A stretch of 64,000 nt of DNA from Methylobacteriaceae bacterium (GTDB lineage: Bacteria > Pseudomonadota > Alphaproteobacteria > Rhizobiales > Beijerinckiaceae): positions 1 to 64,000 of the forward strand of contig JACKJE010000004.1 in the NCBI GenBank assembly GCA_020638135.1. The letters run 5' to 3'. Below, piece after piece: positions 35,562 to 45,292 of this stretch. Both the position numbers and the translations under genes were made by a program. The notes beneath the pieces were generated by a model. It did not search any database and was not told the origin of the DNA. It saw only the letters and a list, made by a program, of their open reading frames with translations. How positions within the stretch are numbered: position 1 is the first letter of the stretch; every line of letters starts with the position of its first letter.

Positions 35562-38500
35562 TCAATATTCCCATTCGACGCCGACGCCGACCGAAGTCTT
35601 GCCGTCGACGCGCGTCTCGCTCTGCACGCGGAAGTTCTTGAAAACGTCGACGCCGACATTGACCGAGGTCTGGTCCGGCTTGACGCCGGTGCGCACGCCG
35701 ACGCTCACGCCCTTGGCGATATAGCGCGACACGCCGACGGTGGGCCCGCCGGCCGCGCCCGCGTCGATGTCGAGCGTATCGACGCCGAGCGCCTTGCGCA
35801 TCTTCTCGAAAGCGTCGGCGCCCGAGGTTGCGCCGGTGAATTGCGCGAGCGCCATGGCGAGCTGCACCGCCTGGAACGGCGTGAGCGAGGCCGACGCCTT
35901 GGCGAACAACAGGCGCGACAACACCTCGTCCTGCGGCAGGCTCGGCGAGGAGGTGAAGGCGAAGACAGGCTGCGAGGCAGGCCCGGAGACGGCGACATTG
36001 GCGGTCACGCCGCCGGCCGAGGTCTGCGCGACGAAGGCGAGTTGCGGCGTGAGGCCGCCGGCAAAGGTCAGCTTGCCCTGCGTGATGTCGAGGCGCTGCG
36101 TCAGCAATTGCATGCGCCCGCGTCGCAGATCGAAGCCGCCGTCGACGATCGGCTTCTGGATCGTGCCGGCGATCTTCAGTTGGCCGCCGAATTCCGCGTC
36201 GAGCCCGCGCCCGCGCACGAAGATGCGATCGGGCGCGGCGATCACCAGATCAATCGGCGCGTTGAATGTCGGCTTGCGCGCGGCGCGCGCCTTCTCCTTG
36301 CGCTCGATCGCGAGCATCTGCGCGGCGAAGCCCTTGGCGTCGATCTGCCGCGTGCCCAGCAGCGGCTTGAGATTGACCGGCATGCGGTCGGGCACGTTCA
36401 CATCCATCGCGCGCAGGGTGACGCGGCCGGCGACGCGCGGCGCGCGCGCAAGCGGCCCCGTGATCGCCAGGTCGAGATCGCCGGTGGCCGAGGCCAGTTC
36501 GCTGTCCACGAATTGCGCGTTCGCGGATTTCACCAGCAGCGCGGCAGGAAAGCCCGCAGCCGGATCGATGCTCACCTTGCCGGCGACCGCAATGCGTCCG
36601 CCGTTCTTGGTCTGGCCGTTGAGGCCGGAAATCGTCAGATCGCGGCCGGCGCCGGACAGTTTGCCGGCGATATTGGCGAGCGCAATCCCGTTGGCCGGAT
36701 CGGAAAAGCCGCCGTTGACGATGTCGATCACGCCGCCGACGGCCGGCGCGGTCGCGGCGCCCTTGAGCGTGAGATCGACCTTCGCCTGTCCCGCGACCGA
36801 CTGGCCGTTGGCCGACAGCGTCGTATTGGCGAGCGCCGCGTCGAGCGCGCCCTTGATCGCAAGGTCCAGCGCGCCGGCGCCGAGCGGCGCGCTTCCCGTG
36901 ATCTTCAGTTTGCTGCGCGGCCCGATCGCCACATCGGCGTCCAGCGTGCTGCGTCCGCCGGACAGCGCGCCACGCGCCGTCGCCTCGATCGCCGGCAGGC
37001 CGGCGCTGCGCGTCTGCGGCAGGGTCAAGCGTGAAACCTTCACGCGCCAGTCGCCCGCCGGCGCTTTCGCGGTTCCGCCGATCTTCGCCTGCGCGTCGGC
37101 GACGCCGTCGAGGGCGAGCGATGGATCAGCGAGCGCGAGGATCGATAGCGGCAGGGCCCGCGCATTGACGTCGAGCGCGAGCTTCTCTCCCGCGAAACCG
37201 TCGACCGACAGGCGTCCGCCGCCGGCGGCGATGATAAGGCCCTTCAGCGCCGCGCCGCCGTCGCGCAGTTCGACGCTCGCCGGACCTGCGAGCGCGATCC
37301 GCTTGCCCGCGCGCGTCGCCGAGAATTGCGCGATGTCGAGCCGGCGCGGTTCGCCATTGGCGAGCGTCCCGCGTCCCGCGATGGCGAAGCCGCGCGCGTC
37401 CATCGCCAGTTCGAGCGCGGTCGCGCCATTCGCGCCGGGCTTTGCGACGAGCCGCGCCTTCGAGATCGTCTCGCCGCCGACGCGCGCCTTGTCGGCGACG
37501 ATGCGGCCGTCGAGCTCAGGTTTGTTGTAGAGGTCGCGCGCCGTGGCCTGCGCGTCGAGCCGATCGATCGATATGTCGGCGGAGTGTACGCCCTGGCCAT
37601 GCGCTTCGATGATCGCGGATTGCTTGCCGCCGGCATTGTCGAGCGCGATGTCGGCATCGAGCCGTCCCGCGAGTTTCTGCAAGGCGAAGGGCGAGAAAGC
37701 GTCGAGATCGGGCGCAGAGATCGTCAGGCGTCCCCGCGCGAGTTTCGCTGCGTCCAGGGCAAACGCGCCTTTCACGCTGGCGCGATCGACGGAGAGATCG
37801 AGCGTATCGATATTCCACGCGTCGCCCGCGCGTTGCGCGCGCAAGGCGCCGCGCGCCGGCCGGCCGTCTATGGCGCCATCGAGCGCAGCCGCAATCGTCG
37901 CCGCGCCCGTCAGGTCGTGCGCCTCGCCGGTCAGTGAAAGTTTGGGAATGGCGCGCCCGATCGCGCGCGCGTCCTGCGCGGCGACGCTGAACGTGGCGTC
38001 GAGCTTGCGCAGCGAACCCTTGAGCGCGAGGTCGGCTTCTGCGCGACCGGCGAGGCGCGGATCGGCCGCCTTGAGGTCGGGCGCAGCGAGCTTGACGACG
38101 AGATCGGCCTTGTCCTGCGTCGCCCGACCGTCGATCGCTGCGCTTGCGCGCTCGCCGGTCAACTGCAGTCTGTCAAAGGAGACGCCACCATCCGCCAGCG
38201 CCGCCGCGCCGGAAATGCCGAGCCGCTTTCCGAGCAGGTTGTCGACCGCTGCGACGCCGACGCCGGGTTGCGTGACCGCGCCTTCGAGCGCGCCCGAGAC
38301 GCGGCCCGCGCTCGGCGTTCCGGACAAGGTCGCGTTCAACGTCAGCGCGCCTTTCAGCTCCGTCTTGGCCAACCCCGCAAATCTCTTCAGGTCCGGCGCA
38401 GCCAGACGCGCGCGGCCGTCGATGAGGTCGACGCCGGCGCGGCCCATGAAAGAAAATTCGGCGGCGCCGGTCGACAGCGTGGCGATGGCGACGTCCATCT

Positions 38501-39857
38501 CGTCGAATTTTGCCGCCCGCGCGCGAAAATCGAGGCGCGCGCTTTCGCCGATCGCTTCCGACAAGGCCGCATCCGCGAGCGCGAGGCCCGTCGCATTGCC
38601 CTTGGCCGCGACTTCGAAAAAGCCCGCCGCGCCGGAGGCGGGCGCGACCGAGGCGTCGAGATCGACATGGCCGATGCGCCCCATCGGCCCGCGCGCCTCT
38701 TCGATCAGCAGACGCGCCACGCCTTCGGGCCGGGCGAGCGCGCCGGATAATTGCGCGTCGGCGCTCAGCGTCTTCGCCGCAAAGCCGGCGCCCGCCTGCG
38801 CCGGCTTGCCGGCGAGCCGCGCCTGCCCGGAGAGCCTGCCATCGGCGCCGAGCGCGCCCGTGCCGTCGAGACGGAAGGCAGAAGCGTCGAGCGACAATCT
38901 CTCGACTTGCACGGCGCCGTCGTCGGCGATGGCGGCGGCGCCTTCCATGCGCGTCGTCTTCTCGAACAAAGCCGCCGCATCCCTAGGCAGCAGCGCGGCG
39001 AGCCGCGCCGACAGATCGAAATCGACACGGCGTTGCGCGCCCGCGCGCTTGATCGTCGCGATTCCCTTCGCATCGGCGATGGCGCCGGCGCGCGCCTCGA
39101 GTGTCGCCGCGAAATCGTCGAGCGTCCCGTCGCCCGCCAGATGCGCCTCGACGGGCGGCAACCCCGGCAGTCCGGCGAGCCGCGCGACGAGGCCGCCCTG
39201 CGGTTCGGAAGCGTCGACCGAGAGTTTCAGCTTCGCGCCGTCGCCTGCAATGTCGGCGCGCGCAGCGACCATGCCCGGCGCGTCGGTGCGCTTCGCGTCG
39301 AGCGCGAGCCGCGCGGCCGATCCGCTCGCGCCGAGATCGGCGGCGCCTGACAATGTCAGCGCCGCCGCCGCGCCGAGCGTCGGTTCGGCGAGCGCAATTC
39401 GGTTGATCTTCAAGGCGCCGACCCGCACCGGCAGCGGCGGCCGCCAGGCGAGCGCCGCCTTGATCTTGTCGACGACGCCGGTCGTATCGGGCGGCGCGGG
39501 GCCCGCCACGGGCTTGCGCAGCACGTCGACCGCGCCGATCTCAAGCGCGTCGATGTCGGCGACGCCGCGCAACAGCGCAAGCGGGCGCCAGCGCGCGTCC
39601 ACGCGATCGATCTTCAGCCACACGCCGTTGGCGTCGGCGATGGAAATGTCGCGCGCGACCGGCGCGCCGGACACGGGATGGTCGAGCGCGCCGATCGAGA
39701 CGACCGAGCCGGGCGACGAGGCGGCGCGCGAGACATAGGCCGCGATCATGGCGCCGCCCGCGCCCGTATTGGCGAAGATCACGAGGGCGACGACGAGCAG
39801 GACCACGCCGGCGAGGCCGAGGCCGGCAATGCGCAGGATGCGGCCGCCGCGCGCCAT
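35562..39857 (-). CDS. tamB: translocation and assembly module protein TamB
   Basis: 1,431 residues. A single N-terminal membrane anchor (LRIAGLGLAGVVLLVVALVIFA) is followed by a very long repetitive beta-rich AsmA-like region. The conserved DUF490/TamB domain closes it, ending VGVGVEWEY. TamB spans the periplasm and works with TamA in envelope assembly or phospholipid transport. The frame stays open upstream through tamA in a shadow frame. The ATG used here overlaps the tamA stop by 1 base. The size is usual for alphaproteobacterial TamB. Confidence 0.92.
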   Translation of the reverse strand: MARGGRILRIAGLGLAGVVLLVVALVIFANTGAGGAMIAAYVSRAASSPGSVVSIGALDHPVSGAPVARDISIADANGVWLKIDRVDARWRPLALLRGVADIDALEIGAVDVLRKPVAGPAPPDTTGVVDKIKAALAWRPPLPVRVGALKINRIALAEPTLGAAAALTLSGAADLGASGSAARLALDAKRTDAPGMVAARADIAGDGAKLKLSVDASEPQGGLVARLAGLPGLPPVEAHLAGDGTLDDFAATLEARAGAIADAKGIATIKRAGAQRRVDFDLSARLAALLPRDAAALFEKTTRMEGAAAIADDGAVQVERLSLDASAFRLDGTGALGADGRLSGQARLAGKPAQAGAGFAAKTLSADAQLSGALARPEGVARLLIEEARGPMGRIGHVDLDASVAPASGAAGFFEVAAKGNATGLALADAALSEAIGESARLDFRARAAKFDEMDVAIATLSTGAAEFSFMGRAGVDLIDGRARLAAPDLKRFAGLAKTELKGALTLNATLSGTPSAGRVSGALEGAVTQPGVGVAAVDNLLGKRLGISGAAALADGGVSFDRLQLTGERASAAIDGRATQDKADLVVKLAAPDLKAADPRLAGRAEADLALKGSLRKLDATFSVAAQDARAIGRAIPKLSLTGEAHDLTGAATIAAALDGAIDGRPARGALRAQRAGDAWNIDTLDLSVDRASVKGAFALDAAKLARGRLTISAPDLDAFSPFALQKLAGRLDADIALDNAGGKQSAIIEAHGQGVHSADISIDRLDAQATARDLYNKPELDGRIVADKARVGGETISKARLVAKPGANGATALELAMDARGFAIAGRGTLANGEPRRLDIAQFSATRAGKRIALAGPASVELRDGGAALKGLIIAAGGGRLSVDGFAGEKLALDVNARALPLSILALADPSLALDGVADAQAKIGGTAKAPAGDWRVKVSRLTLPQTRSAGLPAIEATARGALSGGRSTLDADVAIGPRSKLKITGSAPLGAGALDLAIKGALDAALANTTLSANGQSVAGQAKVDLTLKGAATAPAVGGVIDIVNGGFSDPANGIALANIAGKLSGAGRDLTISGLNGQTKNGGRIAVAGKVSIDPAAGFPAALLVKSANAQFVDSELASATGDLDLAITGPLARAPRVAGRVTLRAMDVNVPDRMPVNLKPLLGTRQIDAKGFAAQMLAIERKEKARAARKPTFNAPIDLVIAAPDRIFVRGRGLDAEFGGQLKIAGTIQKPIVDGGFDLRRGRMQLLTQRLDITQGKLTFAGGLTPQLAFVAQTSAGGVTANVAVSGPASQPVFAFTSSPSLPQDEVLSRLLFAKASASLTPFQAVQLAMALAQFTGATSGADAFEKMRKALGVDTLDIDAGAAGGPTVGVSRYIAKGVSVGVRTGVKPDQTSVNVGVDVFKNFRVQSETRVDGKTSVGVGVEWEY

Positions 39858-41818
39858 CAGAACGCCTCCCCGACGCCGATCAGCACGCCGAACTTGCTCT
39901 CGCCGTGGCGCCGCGCGATCGGCACGGCGAAGTCGATGCGGATCGGGCCGATCGGCGTGAAATAGCGCAGGCCGAGGCCGACGGATTCGCGGATCGAGGA
40001 TTTGAAACTCGGAAAGGCCGTATCGAAGGCCGAGCCGGCGTCGATGAAGGGCACGACGCCGATCGTCTCGGTCACCCGGATGCGCGCTTCGAGCGAGGCT
40101 TCGAGATAGCTGAGGCCGCCCGAGGGCCCGTCGAAGCCGTTGTGCGGGCTCAGCGAACGATAGCGATAGCCGCGCACCGAGCCGCCGCCGCCGACAAAGA
40201 AGCGGCGGTTGGCGGGAACATTCGCGACGCTCGCGCCGATGGTGGACCCCGCTGCGACGCGTCCCGCCAGGATATAGCGCGCCTCCTCGTCGAAGGCGTG
40301 ATAGGCGGAGATTTGCGCGGTCGACTGCGCCATGGTCAGTCCATGCGGCAGCGCCTTGATGTAGGGCGAGACGCGCAGCGTGGCGCGCACGCCCTTGGTC
40401 GGCGCGAGCTTGCTGTCGGTCGAATCGTAATTGATCGCCATGGGCGCGCCGAGCAGCGAATAATTGTGCCCGCCCCACAGGTCGACCGTGCGGCCGGCCT
40501 CGGCTTCGATGCCGATCTGCGCCGACAGAAATTCCGAGAAGCGATGGCGCAGCGCGACCTGCGCATTGAGATAGCTCGCGTAATAATAATCCGTGCTTTC
40601 GCGAACGCCGGCGACGTCGACAAGCAGATCGTTGCGCGTGCCGCCAAGCGCCGGCTTGATGAAGCTCGCGCCCGCGCGGCCGACCACATTGCGCCAGGCG
40701 AATGACGACAGGCCCTTGAACTGCGAGGCGCCGCCGATCGTGGCGATGCCGGCCTGCGCATCGAGCCGCAGACGCTCGCCGCCGCCGAACAGGTTGCGAT
40801 CCGTCCAGGATGCGCGCGCCGAGGGGCCGTCGACATTGGAATAGAGCGCCGACAAAGCGACCGCGTGTCGCTTGCGCTCGCTGGTTTCGACGAGGATCGG
40901 CAGATTGCCGTTGGCGTCGAGCTTCTCGCCGTCCACCACGCGCACGCCGCCGATCGCCTCGATCTGCGAAACGGAATTGCGCGTGTCGAGAATGCGCTTG
41001 GGACTGTAAGGCTCGCCCTCCTCCAGATAGATGAAGGAGGAGATGACGCGCGGATCGACGCCCGGCGAACCTTTCACCGTCACCGCGCCGATGCCCGCGC
41101 GCGGCCCGGTGTCGATCGTGACCGCAACATCCATCATGCGCAGCCGGTGGTCGACCACGGGGCGCATGTCGACGACCCTGGCGAGCGGATAGGATTTCGC
41201 CCGCAATTGGTCGATCCACACGCTTTGTGTCGCACGTACGGTCGCCGCCCGCGCCGGCCCCACGGGATCGGCGCCCATACGGTCGCGATCGATCAGCGCG
41301 GGATCGATCAGCCCCTTTGTGCGCGCGTCGTAGATCACGACATTGCGCAGCTGGTAGAGCGGGCCGGGCGCGATCGTGTAGCGGATCGGAACCAGCGTGG
41401 TTCCGCGCAATGCTTCCGCCGCCTTGCCGGCTGCGTCGGCGCCGGCCCCCTTCGGCGAGACCGCGACGCCGGCGACCGTAACCCTCACCGAGGCGTCGAA
41501 ATAACCGCTCGCCCAGAGCGCGTTGGCGAGATCCGGAAAATCGGAAACGACGCGTCGCGACAGAGCGACGCCGGACGAGGGCGCCTCGAGCCGCAGCCGC
41601 CAGACCTTGGAAGCGTCCTTCAGCGCCTCGGCGAGACGCGAATCCTCGCCGACGCCGTCGAAGGCCACGTCATAGGCTATGCCGTCGGGCGTCGGCGTCG
41701 CTTGCTGCGGCGCGCCGAACAGACCGAAAAAGTCGAAAGCCTGCCCGGCCCCGCCGGATGTGACCCAGCAGAGCAGAGCGAGGCCCGCGGCCAAGAGCGA
41801 TCTGCTGGTCGAAGCCAA
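39857..41818 (-). CDS. tamA: outer-membrane assembly protein TamA (BamA family)
   Basis: 653 residues. A signal peptide (SLLAAGLALLCWVTSGGAGQAF) leads, followed by POTRA-like domains up to about residue 330. The 16-strand BamA/Omp85 barrel shows VGGGGSVRGYRYRS, the conserved loop-6 RGY motif, and ends in phenylalanine (GVGEAF). It is the outer-membrane partner of TamB and is directly coupled to it. Confidence 0.92.
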   Translation of the reverse strand: MASTSRSLLAAGLALLCWVTSGGAGQAFDFFGLFGAPQQATPTPDGIAYDVAFDGVGEDSRLAEALKDASKVWRLRLEAPSSGVALSRRVVSDFPDLANALWASGYFDASVRVTVAGVAVSPKGAGADAAGKAAEALRGTTLVPIRYTIAPGPLYQLRNVVIYDARTKGLIDPALIDRDRMGADPVGPARAATVRATQSVWIDQLRAKSYPLARVVDMRPVVDHRLRMMDVAVTIDTGPRAGIGAVTVKGSPGVDPRVISSFIYLEEGEPYSPKRILDTRNSVSQIEAIGGVRVVDGEKLDANGNLPILVETSERKRHAVALSALYSNVDGPSARASWTDRNLFGGGERLRLDAQAGIATIGGASQFKGLSSFAWRNVVGRAGASFIKPALGGTRNDLLVDVAGVRESTDYYYASYLNAQVALRHRFSEFLSAQIGIEAEAGRTVDLWGGHNYSLLGAPMAINYDSTDSKLAPTKGVRATLRVSPYIKALPHGLTMAQSTAQISAYHAFDEEARYILAGRVAAGSTIGASVANVPANRRFFVGGGGSVRGYRYRSLSPHNGFDGPSGGLSYLEASLEARIRVTETIGVVPFIDAGSAFDTAFPSFKSSIRESVGLGLRYFTPIGPIRIDFAVPIARRHGESKFGVLIGVGEAF

Positions 41819-42143
41819 CGCTGCAAACTCTCTGATTCACCGACACGCACGGACTGCGTCCTATGGTTATTAGAACGCAGTTTAGTGAATTGTCCTTTAT
41901 CAACAAGCGCGGCCGCGGCCGCCGGGACATTGCGGCCGGCCGCGCGACGTGGCGTACAATAATGGTATATCGAATTGAAATATAAGATGGAAGTGAGGCG
42001 GAACATACCCGCTGTCCAGGTCTCGCTTGGTCTTTGCGCGGCTCTTTTGCGGGGCGCCGTCGCGTTGCGCGCCGTGGCCGCCGCCAGAGCGTCGCCTGCG
42101 CTATAGTGCGCCGGCGCCATCCCGGCGCGGGAGCTCCGGGCCC
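41819..42143. other. divergent promoter region, tamA and the deoxyribosyltransferase-like gene
   Basis: 325 bases without a gene. It contains two A/T-rich patches (41,865-41,905 and 41,950-41,995) with TATA-like stretches such as TACAAT and ATATAA, separated by a GGCCGCGGCCGCC palindromic patch. Promoters for both strands are expected here, but no clear -35/-10 pair was found. Confidence 0.5.
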
Positions 42144-42629
42144 ATGGCGACGACCGTAAAGCGCATCTATCTGGCCGGCCCGCTCGGCTTTTCCGAGCTC
42201 GGCCGCCGCGGGCAGGGCGCGCTGGTCGCGCTTGTGCGCGACCTCGGCCACGACGTGCTCGACCCCTTCGCGCTCGCCCCGCAGGACGAAATCGAGCATA
42301 TCGCCGGCCTGGGATCGCTCGATGCGCAACGCGAGGCATGGCGCGATCTCAACCGGCGGATCGGCGAAACCAACGCCCACGCCATTGATTCGTGCGATCT
42401 CGTGCTGGCGGTGCTCGACGGCGCCGACGTCGACAGCGGCACGGCCGCCGAGATCGGCTACGCTTTCGCCCGGGGAAAACGAATTCTCGGCTATCGCGGC
42501 GATTTCCGGCTGGCTGCCGACAATGTCGGCTCCATCGTCAATCTGCAGGTCGAATATTTCATTACGGCCGGCGGCGGCGAGATCGTCACGACGCTGGCCG
42601 CCTTGCGCGACCGCCTCGCCGCGGCCTGA
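42144..42629 (+). CDS. nucleoside 2-deoxyribosyltransferase-like protein
   Basis: 161 residues of the NDT fold. KRIYLAGPLGFSELGR starts it, and DSCDLVLAVLDGADVDSGTAAEIGYAFARGK holds the conserved Asp and the Glu used as nucleophile in the family. The C-terminal part reads VNLQVEYFI. NDT enzymes swap bases on deoxyribonucleosides for salvage, and some related proteins only hydrolyse dNMPs. It stands alone, convergent with the signalling genes. Confidence 0.8.
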   Translation: MATTVKRIYLAGPLGFSELGRRGQGALVALVRDLGHDVLDPFALAPQDEIEHIAGLGSLDAQREAWRDLNRRIGETNAHAIDSCDLVLAVLDGADVDSGTAAEIGYAFARGKRILGYRGDFRLAADNVGSIVNLQVEYFITAGGGEIVTTLAALRDRLAAA

Positions 42630-42635
42630 GCGGCC

Positions 42636-43544
42636 TCAGTCCGCGTTCGCCGCCGGCCAGGTCCAGATGCGCATCGGCGTGGCGATGTTCTTGAGCTGCC
42701 GGACGCCATTGTCTTCGAGCGCGATCGCGGTGCGGCCGCGCAGGAACTGGTAGGCCTGCTCGGTCACGGCAATGCCCGCGGGCCGCGCGATCTCCTGCGC
42801 CCGCGCGGCGAGCGCGACGCCTTCGCCGAGCCGGTCGAGCTGGCTGACGATCACGTCGCCGACCGCGACGCCGACGCGGAATCGCATGCCGCCGCGCGCC
42901 ACCGCCTCTTCACGGGAAGCCATGATTGTCTGGAACTCGACCGCCCATTCCATCGCGTCGACAACGCTCGGAAATTCGACCAGCGCGCCGTCGCCCAGCA
43001 TCTTGAACAGGACGCCGTGCCATTGCACCAGCGTCGGTACGACCACTTCCGCGAAAATGCGGTCGAGCGCGGCCAGCGTGCCCGCCTCGTCGTCGTGCAC
43101 GAAACGGGTGAAATCCACGAGGTCGAAGGCGACGATCGCGGCGAGCCGCCGTTCGGAATTGCGCGCCGGCGACCACTTGATGCGTCGCAGGATCGAGCGG
43201 ATGCGCGCCACAAGCTCACGCAGCTCGCAGGGCTTGGCGATATAGTCGTCGGCGCCGAGCTCGAGGCCGACCACGCGGTCGATCGTACTGGCGGTCGCCG
43301 TCAGCATGATGATCGGGCAGCCGCAGGTCTGCTTGAGAAATCGGATCAGCGACAGGCCGTCCTCGCCGGGCATGTTGAGGTCGAGGACGACGAGCTCGGG
43401 CGTCGCGTGCCGCAGCGCCTCGCGCAGCTCCACGCCGCCGTCGCACAGGGTCGCGTCGAAGCCGTGCATCCTGAGATAATCGCCGACCATGTCGCGCGCG
43501 TCGGCGTCATCGTCGACCACGAAGATCATCTGGCCGTTGCTCAT
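42636..43544 (-). CDS. response regulator with class III nucleotidyl cyclase output
   Basis: 302 residues. The receiver domain (1-120) has the acidic pocket VVDDDAD, phosphoacceptor Asp55 in LDLNMPG, and Lys in AKP near 104. A class III adenylate/guanylate cyclase domain follows from about 132, with the two metal-binding aspartates at Asp141 (AFDLVDFT) and Asp185 (KMLGDG). It would make cAMP or cGMP when phosphorylated. The ATG overlaps the stop of the upstream hybrid kinase. Its C-terminus VRQLKNIATPMRIW is typical of such cyclases. Purine choice cannot be read with certainty. Confidence 0.85.
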   Translation of the reverse strand: MSNGQMIFVVDDDADARDMVGDYLRMHGFDATLCDGGVELREALRHATPELVVLDLNMPGEDGLSLIRFLKQTCGCPIIMLTATASTIDRVVGLELGADDYIAKPCELRELVARIRSILRRIKWSPARNSERRLAAIVAFDLVDFTRFVHDDEAGTLAALDRIFAEVVVPTLVQWHGVLFKMLGDGALVEFPSVVDAMEWAVEFQTIMASREEAVARGGMRFRVGVAVGDVIVSQLDRLGEGVALAARAQEIARPAGIAVTEQAYQFLRGRTAIALEDNGVRQLKNIATPMRIWTWPAANAD

Positions 43545-45292
43545 GCCTTGGTTCCGTCCTGCGCGGCCTTCAGGCGGATCGAAATCGACGCGCCGCCCGT
43601 CTCGCCCTGCGTGACCGCAATCGATCCGTCATGCAGATCGACGATCTTCTTGACGATCGACAGGCCGAGCCCGGTCGACGTCTCGCCGCCGGTCGGCTTG
43701 GCCGACAGGCGCTGGAAGCGGCCGAACAGCCGCGACATGTCCTCGGGCATGAAGCCGGGGCCGGAATCCGTGACCTTGACGATATTGCCGTCCCCGTCCG
43801 GAAAGGCCTCGACGCGGATCGTCCCGCCGATCTGCGAATATTTCACCGCATTGCTGACGAGATTGTCGATCGCCTCGCGAATGCGCTCGGGATCGCATTC
43901 CGTCGCCAGTTCGCCGGAAATAGCGAGGTCGATCGTCTGGCTCTTGCGTTCGGCGAGCGGCCGGTTGGCTTCCGCCACATCGCGCACGACCGCCGCCAGA
44001 TCGACCGTCTCGTTGCGGACGGAAATGTCGAGCGCATCGTTCATCGCGTCGGTGATCAGCTCGTCGATCATCGAGGTCAGCCGCAGCGCCGAGGAGCGGA
44101 TATGCCGCAATTGCGGCGCGGCGGCCTGCGCGCCGTCGGCATTGCGCGAAAACAGCTCTTCGAGGATTTCGGACCGGCCGAGGATGACATTGAGCGGGTT
44201 CTTCAGGTCGTGCGCGACCTTGCCCAGAACCTCGCTCTGGAAATCATTGACCTGCCGCACGCGCCGCCATTGCGCCTCGAGCCGCCGATTGGCGGCGAGC
44301 AGCTTGGCGGTGCGCTCCTCCACGCGCCGCTCGAGATCGGCATTGGCCTGCTCGAGCTGCGAATAGAGCACGACATTGTCGAAGGCGATCGACAGGCGGC
44401 TCGAGAAGACCTCGATCAGCGCGCGATCGGTCTCCGTCAGACGTTTGCCAGCCTCCAGGAACACGACCACTTCCGCGGCGCTGTGCGTCGAAATGTAGAG
44501 AACCGTGCGCCGGTCGCGGAATTCCGTACGGCGCGTCGTGAAGGCCTCGTCCACGAGGTCGAGCAATTCGCCGTCGAGGCCTTCGAGATTGCTTGCGCCG
44601 ACGCAGTCGCGATAGCAGCCGGATCCCGCGAGAACCGCCAGCCGCCGGCCGCCCGCGCCAAGGTCGCGCAAGATGAGAATGCCCGCGCAATCGACCGCCA
44701 GCAGCGAGGCGACCTGCGTCAGCACCCCCTCGGCCAGCCGTTGCATCGAGCGGAAGTCGAACAGCGTCGGCGTCGCCTCGATGATGATTTCGAGCCCGCG
44801 CCGCGTCTCGATCATGCTGCGCAATTGCATGTGGCTGCGCAGCGCCGACGTCAGCGAGGTGAACAACTTGTCCGCGGTGAGTTCCGTCTTCGCCTTGTAG
44901 TCGTTGATGTCGTAGTCGACGATCACCTGTCGCTCCGGCGCCTGGCCGGGTTCGCCCGTGCGCAGGATGATGCGCACCGCCTCGTTATGCAATTCGCGAC
45001 GAATATAATTGACGAGTTCGAGGCCGGCCTGATCGCTCTCCATCACCACGTCGAGCAGCACGACCGCAATATCCGGATTGGCGACGAGCAGGTCGCGGCC
45101 CTCCGCCGCCGAATAGGCGGAGACAAGTTCGATGCCGTCGCCGTTGAGCGAATAATCGTAGAGCGCGAACCGAGTTCCGTCGTGCACGGCGGGATCGTCG
45201 TCGATCACCGCGACTTTCCACGCCTTGGCCTCGGGGCGCGAAGGCGGCGGGGCGTCGTCTTCGACGAGGCGGATGATGTCGTCGTCGCTCAT
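43541..45292 (-). CDS. receiver-DUF3369-histidine kinase hybrid
   Basis: 583 residues, cytoplasmic. The receiver domain (about 25-150) has VIDDDPAVHD and the phosphoacceptor region LLDVVMESD. A DUF3369 sensor domain (about 155-320) follows, then a coiled coil. The HisKA box has His in KVAHDLKNPLN. The HATPase has NLVSNAVKY, DSGPGF and GLGLSIVKK. Such receiver-first kinases take phosphate from another kinase and pass it on. Both ends overlap their neighbours by 4 bp. Confidence 0.88.
   Translation of the reverse strand: MSDDDIIRLVEDDAPPPSRPEAKAWKVAVIDDDPAVHDGTRFALYDYSLNGDGIELVSAYSAAEGRDLLVANPDIAVVLLDVVMESDQAGLELVNYIRRELHNEAVRIILRTGEPGQAPERQVIVDYDINDYKAKTELTADKLFTSLTSALRSHMQLRSMIETRRGLEIIIEATPTLFDFRSMQRLAEGVLTQVASLLAVDCAGILILRDLGAGGRRLAVLAGSGCYRDCVGASNLEGLDGELLDLVDEAFTTRRTEFRDRRTVLYISTHSAAEVVVFLEAGKRLTETDRALIEVFSSRLSIAFDNVVLYSQLEQANADLERRVEERTAKLLAANRRLEAQWRRVRQVNDFQSEVLGKVAHDLKNPLNVILGRSEILEELFSRNADGAQAAAPQLRHIRSSALRLTSMIDELITDAMNDALDISVRNETVDLAAVVRDVAEANRPLAERKSQTIDLAISGELATECDPERIREAIDNLVSNAVKYSQIGGTIRVEAFPDGDGNIVKVTDSGPGFMPEDMSRLFGRFQRLSAKPTGGETSTGLGLSIVKKIVDLHDGSIAVTQGETGGASISIRLKAAQDGTKA

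Noticed and set aside
39858..41219. Upstream extension of tamB through tamA
   Set aside because: The frame is open but lies within the conserved tamA gene. TamB starts at the ATG overlapping the tamA stop, where its membrane anchor begins.
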